From: Prunus persica
Lineage: Eukaryota > Streptophyta > Magnoliopsida > Rosales > Rosaceae
Assembly: GCF_000346465.2 (NCBI RefSeq)
Contig: NC_034012.1
Coordinates: 17,786,496 to 17,850,495 of the forward strand
Reading direction: 5' to 3'
DNA length: 64,000 nucleotides
In this document: positions 54,068 through 64,000 of the stretch, in pieces
Layout: every line of letters starts with the position of its first letter
Position numbering within the stretch: position 1 is the first letter of the stretch
Translations under genes and position numbers: made by a program
Notes under the pieces: generated by a model
Told to the model about the DNA's origin: nothing
Database searches by the model: none
The model's input: the letters and a program-made list of their open reading frames with translations, nothing else

Positions 54068-55560
54068 CTAGCCAAAGGTCAGTTGGTACTTGGGTTGTTT
54101 GTTGGGGGAGAAAAGACCGAAGTGTCTCTCAACTTCAGCACCGTCCTTGATATTTTCATCAAACATGGCAAAAAGGTAAGTTTCTATAGCTTTTCCAGGC
54201 CTCTTTGGAGTCCCAGTAGTACCTTTCACATGGTTGATCAAATTCTGGTAGAATGTTTGTGCATTTTGAGTGGTTGCGGCATCACTGCCTTCGGATGGCC
54301 AACCACTCTCCGACACGACGATCTCCACGTTGGGAGCATTGGCTTTCTCGAGAGCAGAGTACTGAGCATCCAAAAGAGCATCAAACAGGTTTTGGTACTT
54401 TACACCGTCGGGTGTCGTGATCCCTTGTGAGGTGAATAAGGCATAGGCAATGTCTATTTGAGAAGGATTTTCAGTGTAGCTGACGTAAGGATACACATTG
54501 ACAAGAAGAGGGGCCCCATTGCTGGCTAGGAAGTTGATAACTGGGGTTATGAATGACTTTGCAGCATCACTATATTTTCCAGCTGAAGGAGGGTAGGCAT
54601 TGTCCACAAGGGTTGTGTCAATTGCTGTTGAGACTTTGATCTGGCCTTGCAGATTGGCTGCTACAATTGCATTATGAATGTTTTGGATGGCTGGGAGGAG
54701 ATACTGGGTCTCTGGATCCGTGGGGCGTACTTCGTTCCCGACCGCAATGTATTTGAACTTGACGTCAGGCGAGTAGGCTTGTACATTCTTTTGGACCCAA
54801 TCTGTTGCAGCAGCAGCATCAGTGAGGCCTTGAAGCTGGCTTTTGAGGATGGTCACGGTGAGTTCTATGTTGGAACCTTTAAGGGCTTGATAGGTTGGAT
54901 CATTGGGTTCATAAATTCTCATTCTTCCAATGCCATTGCTTTTGTACAAGCCAACGACGTCTGATTCGGATGGTAAATTGTTGCCATTTCGTCCATAACA
55001 AACACCAACAGATTGTGCACCTGAAATACAAGCATCAAAGTTTCAGCTTGTGAAAGCATGATTGGCAACAAGAGCAAAAACTTGCTTAAAGAATATTTTA
55101 AAGGATGACAATTTTAATTTCATACATGAAATGACCAAAGAAATTACATACAACTCCAAATGCTTCTAATTCAGAATTTGGATAGAGAAGCAAGGGACGG
55201 GTAACTCAAGTGGTTAAGAGTAGTCACCCTTGCATCTAAGGTCCTATGTTCGAATCCCCCTTCCCCCAATATGGCTTGTATTTTAAAATAAAAATAAATA
55301 AAAATTGGATAGAGAAACCAGAAGTTTTCTGCATGGTAATATATCATAATTTCAACTACATAACGAAACAGAATTACTTAATATATTTGCTTTGATGACA
55401 TATATATATATATATATATATATATCTATATATATATATAAATTCAGAAGCAGAAAGTGAGACCTGTTATTTGCAGGGCAGGCATCAACAATACAAGTAG
55501 CAGCAATATGGAAGCCATAAGAGTTTTTGGAACTGTTCTAGCTTGTGTAGGGAAATCCAT
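54068..55560 (-). CDS. Beta-1,3-glucanase (GH17, PR-2 type)
   Basis: Two exons: 55560-55464 (97 bp) and 55020-54068 (953 bp), with a GT-AG intron, together 349 residues. Residues 1-33 form a signal peptide with a hydrophobic core (LMASILLLLVLLMPALQ); the mature protein begins near AQSVGVCYGR. GH17 landmarks are GLYKSNGIGRMRIYEP, the acid/base Glu129 in IAVGNEV, and the nucleophile Glu270 in VVSESGWPSEG. It ends at KYQLTFG with no carbohydrate-binding or GPI extension, so it fits the secreted PR-2 class that hydrolyses beta-1,3-glucan in cell walls and fungal walls. The frame is intact. A SINE lies in the intron in opposite orientation. Confidence 0.93.
55190..55304 (+). mobile_element. tRNA-derived SINE in the glucanase intron
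   Basis: 115 bp with pol III promoter boxes (A-box-like TAACTCAAGTGG, B-box GTTCGAATCCC) and an A-rich tail (AAAATAAAAATAAATAAAA). The flanking duplication TTGGATAGAGAA is perfect over 12 bp (55178-55189 and 55305-55316). The short variable duplication, tRNA-like head and A-rich tail define a SINE. Confidence 0.85.
55400..55440. repeat. TA microsatellite in glucanase intron
   Basis: A (TA)n run of about 41 bp, 24 bp from the exon 1 border. A second TA run at 55617-55635 lies about 60 bp upstream of the ATG and could act as, or surround, the TATA box. Confidence 0.8.
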
Positions 55561-58445
55561 GAAGAAGAGGGAATTGTATAAATAACTCACTCTCTACATT
55601 AACATACCCCTTGCACTATATATATATATATATATACACATCCCATATTGGCATATGTATAGGCGGTCGAGTTTAGAGGAGGTCCCAAGCGATCCAGCAA
55701 TTAATAAGCAATCACCAATTATCCCGTCAATCACTGCAGAAGTATTAATTAATAATGACAATGACTTGCTGTTGAAGAAAAAAATTATGATAACAAGAAG
55801 ACCTGCCTGCCAGACACGTTTTGCCGAAAGAGTTCAAGTCAAATTGATCAACCAAATTGAAAATTAACAAGACTCGACAGACACACGTAAAGGAAAATGA
55901 GTTTCAAGCCATCCAAGTTCAAATATCCCTTTTTTCTAGAGTAGATTAATAGTACGTGTACAAGCCCCTTGCCGGTAAATTAACCTTTGATTTATATGAA
56001 ATCTGTCGTATTGTATAAATATCCGTCATACTGATAAAAGAGGCTTTTGATGAGTATAGTTCACATATGTGTCACGGTAGCAAATTAACGGATATATTGA
56101 CATAATCAAACGGCATGGAATTACTTGACGTGGGAGTTAATGTGGAGGGTCATTCCTGACAAAAAAAGAAAAAACTAAAGCTGATAATTTTGTAAACCTC
56201 GGAGATGTTTTGTGATAAAAATCCCTTTCAGACATATAAAAATTTTCATCTTGTACCCATGGCCCCTTGTATATGGTCCTTGATATTGTCTGCATTTCCA
56301 AATTTCGTTATTGAAAAGTCATTGGGTTCATACTCCTTCCTCTCCATCCAGTACAGTTGACTTAGAAGAAGCAAATGATCTGAAATTGCTAGGGGAAATC
56401 CACTATCCTAATGTTTGAAAGTCTGGAGCCTCTAGGATTTTAACACCTCTAAGCTTGAGGGATTGGGTCCAGTTAATTAATTAGTCAGTTGAAATAAGCG
56501 GCCCGTTTTCTGGCTACAAGTCTAAAAACTGACCCAGTCAAATTGAAAAGATAGCAACCAGGATACAGGTGTTAGTAATAGCGACAGGGAGAGACTCGAA
56601 AATTCTGAGTCAAGGTGGTGGCTATTGAAAGAGTAGTATGCAAGTTTTCCGCCAGGGTTGCAACATCTTTATCTTTGATCTGAATTTACCTGAAATTGAC
56701 AAGTCTATTAGCTATATACGCTTAAACTGGTCGCAGATGCAATTTAAAGAGATGTCACAGATACATGCACTAGCTACGAATAAGATGACAAATGCAGTAG
56801 TCACATACACACTAACACAAATCATGCATTCATTTATGCTAATCACGAATACAATTGTCACGTATAGATATAGTGGCATATAATATTTATGTCAAAATAA
56901 TAATAGCTATAGAAATGACATAGTTTTTTATATATGAAATATATTAATAAAATTTTAAAGACGATTCTCAGCAACATGGCTTTTTTATATTTTATTTTGT
57001 TTCTTACTTTGGTCTTGAAAGACATGGGAGATTTGAGATTAAATAATACTAAAAATCTCACAGGACTTTCAGATTAACTACCAATGTTTTAGTTAGTTTA
57101 GGGAAAAGTTGAAAAGTAAACCATAATTACCATGCATTTTACCAAAATGTCCCAACCAAGTTAATATAAAGTAAACATATTTAACCATACATAGTAACAA
57201 ACCACATAATAGGCACATCATTTCAAGTGTCGTTGTATTTATATATTTAAGGTTTTTCAAATAACTAAAAACCAATTTCAAAGGGTAGCGATAATGAAGC
57301 TCCAACTTTAGCTTTCCTACACCACTCGTATTATGAGTGCAAATATATATTATAAACTATCTCGTATCTGGAACATGGTAGGAATATACAAAACTGCTTT
57401 TTTGACGCTATACAAACAACACTCTAATAAAAGTGCTTTCCTAAAGAAGGATTTATCAGGTCCTTCCTCATCAACATATGCTTTCAGGTAAATAGGTACA
57501 TAAAACGACAATGTTTCATATATGGGTTTATCTACATGTAGCTGTAATAAGGGAAGAAGTGGTTTAGCACTTCTGGCCAATGTGTGTACCCTTGCAAGTA
57601 ATGGATCATTTCTTGACAAAACACGCCCTGGATTCTCCCTTAGAACCGGTGACGTATCCTGTTTTTGTCCCACATCCGGCGGATTTTGGACTCATTTGAT
57701 TAAAATGCCATTTTCTCTTATATTTAACCAAAAATAAATTTTGACTTCTACCGACGATTCGGCAGAATCTTCCATATAATTGGAACATTTTCCAAATTAC
57801 AAACATCTACAATTAAGCACAAAATAATCCCTACTTTCAGTATGCACAAGGTGAAGACACACAAGACAGTTATGACAATTCAATGGACCCCAGGCCCTCT
57901 ACCTAAACTTAAAACAATCAACTCAGAGCAGCTAAAGATTTAATTTACAACTCAAGAGAACGATGTAAGGGAAGAAACAAGGAAAATCATACAATAGAAG
58001 GTGATGGAAAGAATGCCGATGATGCCTTGACGTGGAGTGGCGGACCTCAGCTAAATATATCCTGTATGATGGTTGAGTCAGACAGTTTTATTCCTATCAA
58101 CTCAAGGGTGAAGTAGATCTTCAAAACTAAAGGATGTCCAGTTGTAGAAGCTTGACTCTCAACCAAGGGAGGCTTCGATGTTAGGTATAGAGAATGAACC
58201 TTAGATGAAGGTATTTCTGAAACAAAAGCAGCACATTGACATCTCCTAATATTGGATCAAAACCCATTCTTCATAGGGATGGCAATTTCCCAGAGGGTTC
58301 GGGTCTCTCCGATGCTTCACCCATAATGAGTCAGGTATGAAGGACAACAAAGGGTATAGAGGCAATGTTGGGGAAATTTTCAGTTTTTGTGTTCGAGGAG
58401 GGTCGAGGATGGTATTTCCATCCCCAGCCCTTAACCTCCCCATTA
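55561..58445. other. Glucanase upstream region and intergenic AT-rich DNA
   Basis: The first few hundred bases hold the glucanase promoter. The remainder has no recognised gene. A 107-codon minus-strand frame at 57350-57673 (RVHTLARSAKPLLPLLQLHV) is unmatched to any family I know and may be part of an unrecognised repeat. GGGATGGCAATTTCCC-like sequence at 58275 resembles plant dispersed repeats. Confidence 0.4.
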
Positions 58446-58780
58446 GGCCACCTCCAACTCAAGGGTCCAGCCTGGACAAAAGGCAGCCATAGGCCCCAAA
58501 AACCCCTCCAACGTGCAAGGTCCAACCCGGGCAAGGGGTGGGACCCACCAGCCCGAGCAAGCCCACGGGCAAGAATCGATTGGGCTGTTGGCCATAAGCT
58601 ACTGACGTTAGCGGTTGAAATCAATTTTTTTTTTATACTATTAGTGCGTGAATTTCATGCATGAATGGTAAAAAATAAAATTTGAATTCAACTGTTGACT
58701 TAGCGTGACATCAAGACTGACGCCAGCGCTGATAGAAACCAACGGGAAGAAGCCACATGGCGCTTCCTAGATGCTCTGTT
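58446..58780. mobile_element. Possible PIF/Harbinger left end
   Basis: TTA (58443-58445) followed by GGCCACCTCCAACTCAAGGG and a GC-rich subterminal zone resembles the ends of plant PIF/Harbinger elements, which duplicate TTA/TAA. It lies about 500 bp upstream of a Myb-like gene of the kind these elements encode. The matching right end was not found before the CACTA terminus at 63085. Confidence 0.4.
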
Positions 58781-58828
58781 CAAATTTTTTTTTTTTTAGA
58801 AATCCCAAAACATTATGGATTTTTTCCT

Positions 58829-58836
58829 TATAAATA
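58829..58836 (+). promoter_or_regulatory. TATA box of the Myb/trihelix-like gene
   Basis: TATAAATA lies about 120 bp upstream of the ATG at 58952, followed by a pyrimidine-rich leader. It is a plausible core promoter for the gene split by the solo LTR. Confidence 0.45.
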
Positions 58837-58960
58837 CCTAACAATAATATTCATTTTCCACACCAAATCTTCAAACAAATTATTTTCCTTCCAATATTTT
58901 TTACTTTCCACCCAAAATTTCCTACTACTTTCCATTTGTATCAAAAAACAAATGGCCTCT

Positions 58961-61900
58961 TGACAAGACCCGCCCCGGAATTTCCCGAAAACTGGAGTGA
59001 ATCCTGTCTTTGTTCTGACATCACCCAGATGCCGGGCCCACTTACTAAAAACCGAGACTCTCTACCAAAATTTTGGCAAAGTCCTCCCTGTGAATTGAAC
59101 AAACCCAACAAAATTCAACCTGCATAAAAATACAAAATAATCCAACCAGCAGCATGCTTTGAAGCGAATAAACAGTTTACAACAAAATGGCCTCCGGCCT
59201 CACAAATCAAATCCTAACAGGGGCGATAACAGAGCATGACTAAGAACTTCAATTTCAACAAAACAGAGTTCAAAGGGAATAACATGAAGAAAGAATCCTA
59301 CGAAGGCTCAAGACTCGGAAGCGCACGATCCGGCTCTGCTGCGGAGCTCAATCAACTACTTGCTGGGGGGTGCAAAACAGAACATTGTGAGCGGACAAAA
59401 ATAAATTCAGTTCAATGTAAACCAACGTAATATAAACCCACCGTTTAGAAAACCATGCAAGAATCCCATGCATCTCAAAACCATCATACTCAGGTATATA
59501 TATAAATATATATATATATCAAAACAAATCGATACCAGATGCCAAGTCCGAAATCCATAAAGAACACTATACAAACTCACATCCAAAACTTATAAATCCC
59601 ACAACTAAACTCTCGAAAGCATACCCATTGGCACGACCGGCAAAGAAGTATCCTCACCGAAAAACAAGAATGAATGAATTATATATATAAATATATAATA
59701 TAAGAGATATATATATATAGTATAAATATGACCATCACCTAGTTGTACTGGGGAAACAATCCAACCGGGGGATTGTTTGACTAGTCACCCTGGCAGAGTC
59801 CTCATGAAGAGTCCTCAATCCACCATGTGACTAGGGAACGAGCCTTCCAACTGGGGGACCAACTCTCAGCCAGCACGTACCGTCGATAACCTCAAAATCC
59901 GTACGTTTGTGATCAGTCTTACGCGCGCAGACTACCCAAGCAAGGGTCTACAGCAACATCCCGTCAAGGATGCCCCGGGTTCCGACCATTCCAAGTATCT
60001 CAAGTATCCGTATCCAAGTTCCAAATCCGGGAAGGTACATAGGGTAGTGCTTATAGCACTCCAAACTGACATTCTATACTCACCACTTTCCACAATCTCA
60101 TTTCAACAACCCAAATACCTCACACATAGCCAAATATATATAGAAATCCTCAAAATCCATATATTCATACTCAAGATACTCAAATATGTCAAAACCCAAA
60201 ATATATTTTCAATGCCTCATAAAAATATCACTTTCAACAATTTCATAAATAATATATATCCAAAATACCATTTAGAACATCATGCATAACATTTCCCAAA
60301 ATCTATATAAAATATACTTTCAATACCCAACTATGCCAAAGCGCTATACAAACATCAAGTTCAACTCATGAATATAATATATTCAATAAATCATTAAAAA
60401 CATTATGCATAAATCTTTCATCAATAAAACCATGCATAAGATTTGAAAACAAAATCCACTCACAAGTAGTCCCACGCTATTTGACCCTAAGAGGGTCCCG
60501 CCTGCTGCATATGCGTGGTCGGAGTACCTATTTCAGAATACGTATACGAGATTAATACGAAGCATTTCAAACGAGTACTTTGAATTAAATATCCAAATTT
60601 CCCAGGTGTCTAGTAAGTGTACTAGGATCGAGACGTTCTAAGGTCCAACTACTCAATTTGGACGATGGAACAACTTCGAGAGACACTTGGTCAACTGACG
60701 GTCAAACTTCCCAATTCGGGTCAACCTGGCCCACGGGACCCACGACCTCCGTTTTACAATCCGAAAGTTCCTAAAGGTTTCACAACGTCTAAGATACCCA
60801 TATCGCAAGTTTGGTCCGAAACGGAGGGTTAGATCGCTTACGATCGCACGACCGGTCGGTTATTATAAAACGCAAACTTTAAGTTATTGAATCGGAACAT
60901 CCAGGACTCCGATTCACAATCCACGAAGTCCTACACGATCTTAGGAATACGTAGAACAACATATTTTAATTGGAAAACGATCCAACGATCAGAACCTATC
61001 GAACCCGGATAACGCACAATATGCGAAAATCCGTTCGATAGTCAAACGATGTCCGAATTGAGATCCGCAAAATCCTACTCACTCGTGACAACCAGGAGAT
61101 CGCATTGGGATCATAATGCCCCTCTGCTATAGTGCCCACGCGCCACCACAAGCGCCGGCAGTGCGCGGGTGTCCAAAGCGATAAAGCTTCGTCGGAAAAT
61201 CTCCAAATTACAAGCCACCCTCCCGGCTACAGGTTCTACTCGACGAGTGGAACACTTTATTCAACTATATCCAAGTCCAATTCGGACGACAAGTGGTCGG
61301 AATCGGCGTCAGAAACTCACGGTTTAACTCGGAACTTCACGGCCTCGATCCGGTGACCACCGTCGCCATTGTTTTCGCACAACCTAGGAAATAGCTAGAA
61401 GGGGAGGAGAGCTACCTGTTTCAAGTGACGGCGCAGCTCACGATGGCCGGAAACGTCGCCGGTGACGTCGGCAGTTTTGGCTAGTTTTTTCACGTCGTTG
61501 CCACCGCCGTTTGCTGGGGTTTCGATCGGAGAAAAGGGATGGGCTGGGTAGAGGAGAAAGAGAGGAAGCTTTTGCAAGAAACGGCACCTGAAATGGAGGT
61601 CGGACGGCGAAGTTCTCGCCGTCTGAAATTCCGGTGAAAAATCGAATCAGGGAGGGAGGGTTCAGCCGCCGGGGGGGGGGGGGGGGGGGGGGGGGAAAGA
61701 GAGAGAGAGGGAGAAGTCAGATATTTTTAAACCCAAAATTTGAAATATTTTTGTCATTGTCGATGTTTTGATCGTAATTTCTTCGTTACAACTCCGAATT
61801 AAGTCTACCACGTGTCTAAGAATTTGTCTTAGTACCACCTACCCAAAAATACCAGTCACTGCTCCAAACACTTTTCGGACAAGAAAATGACCAATTTACC

Positions 61901-61976
61901 CCTACCCTAAGGGTAAATTTATAAATTCACTTAAATAATTTAAAATAGGAATTAAATTTGGAGTCGGGGTGTTACA
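58961..61976 (-). mobile_element. Solo LTR, 3.0 kb, same superfamily as 29245-31921
   Basis: Lies in minus orientation: on the plus strand it runs TGACAAGACCC to GGGGTGTTACA. It is flanked by perfect 5-bp duplications CCTCT (58956-58960 and 61977-61981). Both ends match the LTR at 29245 (TGTAAC(A/G)(C/A)CCC and GG(G/C)(T/A)CxTGTCA). No internal region is present. It contains a run of 25 G at 61671-61695 next to a GA repeat. Confidence 0.9.
61671..61695. repeat. Poly-G run (25 G)
   Basis: Twenty-five consecutive G, followed by AAAGAGAGAGAGAGG. Runs of this length are unstable and hard to sequence, so the true length is uncertain. Confidence 0.85.
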
Positions 61977-62889
61977 CCTCTTCCATCGAAGCCGTAAGCG
62001 CGTGGACAACTGAGGAAGATATTTTGTTATATGAATGTTGGATAAAAGTTGGTCATTACCCAATCACGGGCAATGAGACGAAGTTCTCTCATATGTGGAG
62101 AAAAATTCATGGAGAATTTTGTGAAAGATCGGGTTCGCCTTGGACGGAAATGGCCTTGGCCAGTAGGTGGAAAATTTTGAATAAAGAGTTAGGGAAATGG
62201 AGATGCGTTGGCAAAAGTGAGGGACAACATTCGAAGTAGTCAAAATCTTGCCGACGAGGTTAAATATTGATAAATGTCGTTTTATTCAATTTATTGTCAC
62301 TTTTTTTTTTCTTGCATATTCATTTTTTATATTTTCTTGCATTTCCAATTTTTTTTATATTTTCTTGCATTTCCAATTATTTTTTAAAATAGATTATTTA
62401 AGCACAAATGTGGTTTGATGCCATGGGCCAAGGCAAAAAAGTTTCATGAATCACCAATGTTGGGACGTTATGAAGAATTGTTTGAGATTGAAAATTATTT
62501 CCACTGATTCAACGGTTGTGTTAAATGAGACGCCGCTCCACGATTCACTGGCAACCGATTCGCCATTGGACTCGTTAATGGATCAAGACTCACCAATCCA
62601 ACGTGAGCCAAGGTCTATTGAGAGAAAGGCGGTAAAGGCCAAGAGGGAGCACTTCGAACACTGAATGTGCAAAATTTTTGTAGCAAATTGCTAGGAACGG
62701 CGCACTGAGAATTGAGATAGACTTGAAAAGAGCAGAAGCTGAAAAGGCACGATATGAAGCATATGCAATTGAAATGTAGCAGGCACAAGAACAAGACATG
62801 GAGAATAGAGAGATGAAAATCATGGCCATGAATACGAACCATATGTCTCTTGGAAACCTTACACATTTAAATGAACCCTTAAAGTTTTA

Positions 62890-63084
62890 ACCTTTTTTGT
62901 CCCATCAAATTTAGTAATTCTTTGTTAATTATATATCTCTCTGTTTTCCTCTTTTCGGCCGAGTAGGCCGATTGAAGGAGTTTTTGGTCCTTCTTCTTTT
63001 AGATTGCGTAGGTGTGCCACCCCCAAGCCACTGACTGGCTTGAATGGAAAAGGTTGGATTGTTGTGTTCGCACTTCTGACTTCT
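62890..63084. other. Spacer between Myb-like pseudogene and CACTA end
   Basis: No gene. It contains GGCCGAGTAGGCCG (imperfect palindrome) at about 62957. Confidence 0.35.
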
Positions 63085-64000
63085 CACTACTACAAAAAGT
63101 GAAAAAGACGACCAGAAAACAACGACGGTCTAAGTGAAAACCGTCGTGGTTTATAAAAAGACGACGGTTCTAAAAACACCGTCGTGTAATACAACCTTAG
63201 ACAACTAAAAAATGGAGTTTTAAATGGCTGTTCAAAAACAACGACGTACATAATTAAACAACCGACGTCTATTTGAAACAGATTTCCGCAGTGTAAAATC
63301 AATGCCAACAAAGAACGGCAGAAGTTATGAATCGACCGACGTAGAAAGTGAAGACGACGATTTCAATAAAAACTGCCGTTTTTACTCATAAAATAACACG
63401 ACGAGGTTTTCGTATAAGACGCCGTATAATTACAAACAAATCCACGGCTTTAAAATACAAAATATCGCCGTATTAAATTAATTTACAACGACGGAAAATA
63501 TAAATATAACGACGTCATTCTCGTATAGTTCTACGACGTTATCTTTAAATCGTACAATAAATTTTATCGTCGTATTTATTCATTTTATACGTCGTACCTT
63601 TAATTTTAACGGTCGACTTAATAAGAATTTTTGTTAACAATTTTTTTCTTTGATTTTCTTATCCTACGTCGGTAGATCTACTTAATGACAAGAATTGAAA
63701 TAACCACGACGGTTTATATAGAACACCGCCGACATAATCAGATTTGTCTGAGATCCCAAGGGTTACGAAATCTTACCAGATGGAACTCTGTTCCACATCA
63801 TAATCTTAACAGATGACACAGATTTGCAAATATTGCGTCGTGTTAGTTTACAAATTCTAGAACATTAATTTCCCTCATTTTAAATTTCCTTGGGAAAGAA
63901 AAATCTATTTATCACGCTTTGGAATTGAAAACTAAAACTGAAAGAATACGGGAAAAAAAACTCTATTTATAATTTAAAATTAAAATCCACGTCGGTTGTA
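63085..64000. mobile_element. Terminus of a CACTA transposon, runs off the window
   Basis: CACTACTACAAAAAGTG at 63085 is the classic end of plant CACTA elements. The following 650 bp are packed with subterminal repeats around ACGACGG / CCGTCGT and ACGACGT in both orientations (for example 63121, 63149, 63161, 63177, 63239, 63486, 63535), the expected transposase-binding region. The element continues beyond the window, so its coding region and other end are not seen. Confidence 0.85.

Larger units (their letters stand above)
58952..62889 (+). pseudogene. Myb/trihelix-like gene (PIF/Harbinger-associated type), split by solo LTR
   Basis: ATG GCC TCT (58952-58960) is cut off by the solo LTR; after it, the CCTCT duplicate and TCCATCGAAGCC continue in frame (VSAWTTEEDILLYECWIKVG...WTEMALASRWKILNKELGKW). 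A one-base deletion near 62200 shifts the frame; the correct frame continues to a GAG/GT donor near 62264. Exon 2 starts at 62393 with TAA in place of a Gln codon, a frameshift at the A-run near 62437, then NHQCWDVMKNCLR and a K/E/R-rich helical C-terminus to 62889 with further breaks. This is a Myb/SANT-like protein with a NAM-associated C-terminal domain, often the second protein of PIF/Harbinger transposons. Clearly non-functional. Confidence 0.75.

Noticed and set aside
55195..55265. A functional tRNA gene
   Set aside because: It has A- and B-box motifs but no cloverleaf arms I can pair, and it lies inside a unit with an A-rich tail and a target duplication, so it is a SINE.
57350..57673. 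A 107-codon minus-strand gene
   Set aside because: The frame is continuous, but I recognise no family, splice site or promoter; it may be part of an unidentified repeat, so it is mentioned only in the intergenic entry.

Overview
This is nuclear DNA from a flowering plant. The evidence is plant gene families with spliced exons, Tat-lineage Ty3/gypsy elements, a Cassandra TRIM, CACTA, PIF/Harbinger and hAT-like transposons, a tRNA-derived SINE and an endogenous pararetrovirus. I lean towards a woody eudicot, perhaps Rosaceae, from general familiarity with such repeats; nothing in the window proves the species. Only one gene looks intact: a beta-1,3-glucanase at 54.1-55.6 kb. Nearly everything else is mobile DNA or broken gene pieces.

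Layout. 0.26-2.82 kb: a hAT-like non-autonomous element with a foldback derivative of a long LTR nested in it. 3.36-3.56 kb: a small foldback MITE. 3.9-28.1 kb: one NAC-domain gene cut into three pieces by two related Tat-type retrotransposons in opposite orientations. Element A (4253-16201, minus) and element B (16403-27867, plus) have matching LTR pairs and target duplications. Both carry an antisense spliced ORF of the 'putative gypsy type transposon' family and a tandem-repeat tract. 28.87-29.03 kb: a papain-like protease exon remnant. 29.2-32.3 kb: a 2.7-kb LTR with a tRNA-Met primer site, joined after about 75 bp to a Cassandra LTR carrying a 5S rRNA-like core.

33.4-41.7 kb: a nearly genome-length endogenous caulimovirid with a tungrovirus-like ORF order (short ORFs, a polyprotein, then a fourth ORF), disabled by many stops and frameshifts, with 27-bp tandem repeats at its right edge. 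42.1-43.3 kb: exons of three unrelated genes (beta-1,3-galactosyltransferase, RETICULATA-related, SRP receptor alpha), all on the minus strand. 43.57-50.25 kb: a CACTA element with a TAA target duplication that carries RRP12-like and ETHE1-like gene pieces and has a solo LTR nested inside. 51.5-52.5 kb: a Ty1/copia 3' fragment. 54.1-55.6 kb: the glucanase gene, with a SINE in its intron. 58.4-62.9 kb: a decayed Myb/trihelix-like gene of the type found with PIF/Harbinger transposons, split after its third codon by a 3-kb solo LTR. 63.1 kb to the end: the terminus of another CACTA element.

The most unusual objects are the foldback element whose two ends are both LTR 3' ends, the NAC gene hit twice by related elements, the RTBV-like endogenous pararetrovirus, the gene-carrying CACTA element and the LTR/Cassandra junction. 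All coordinates and repeat matches were read by eye without alignment software.
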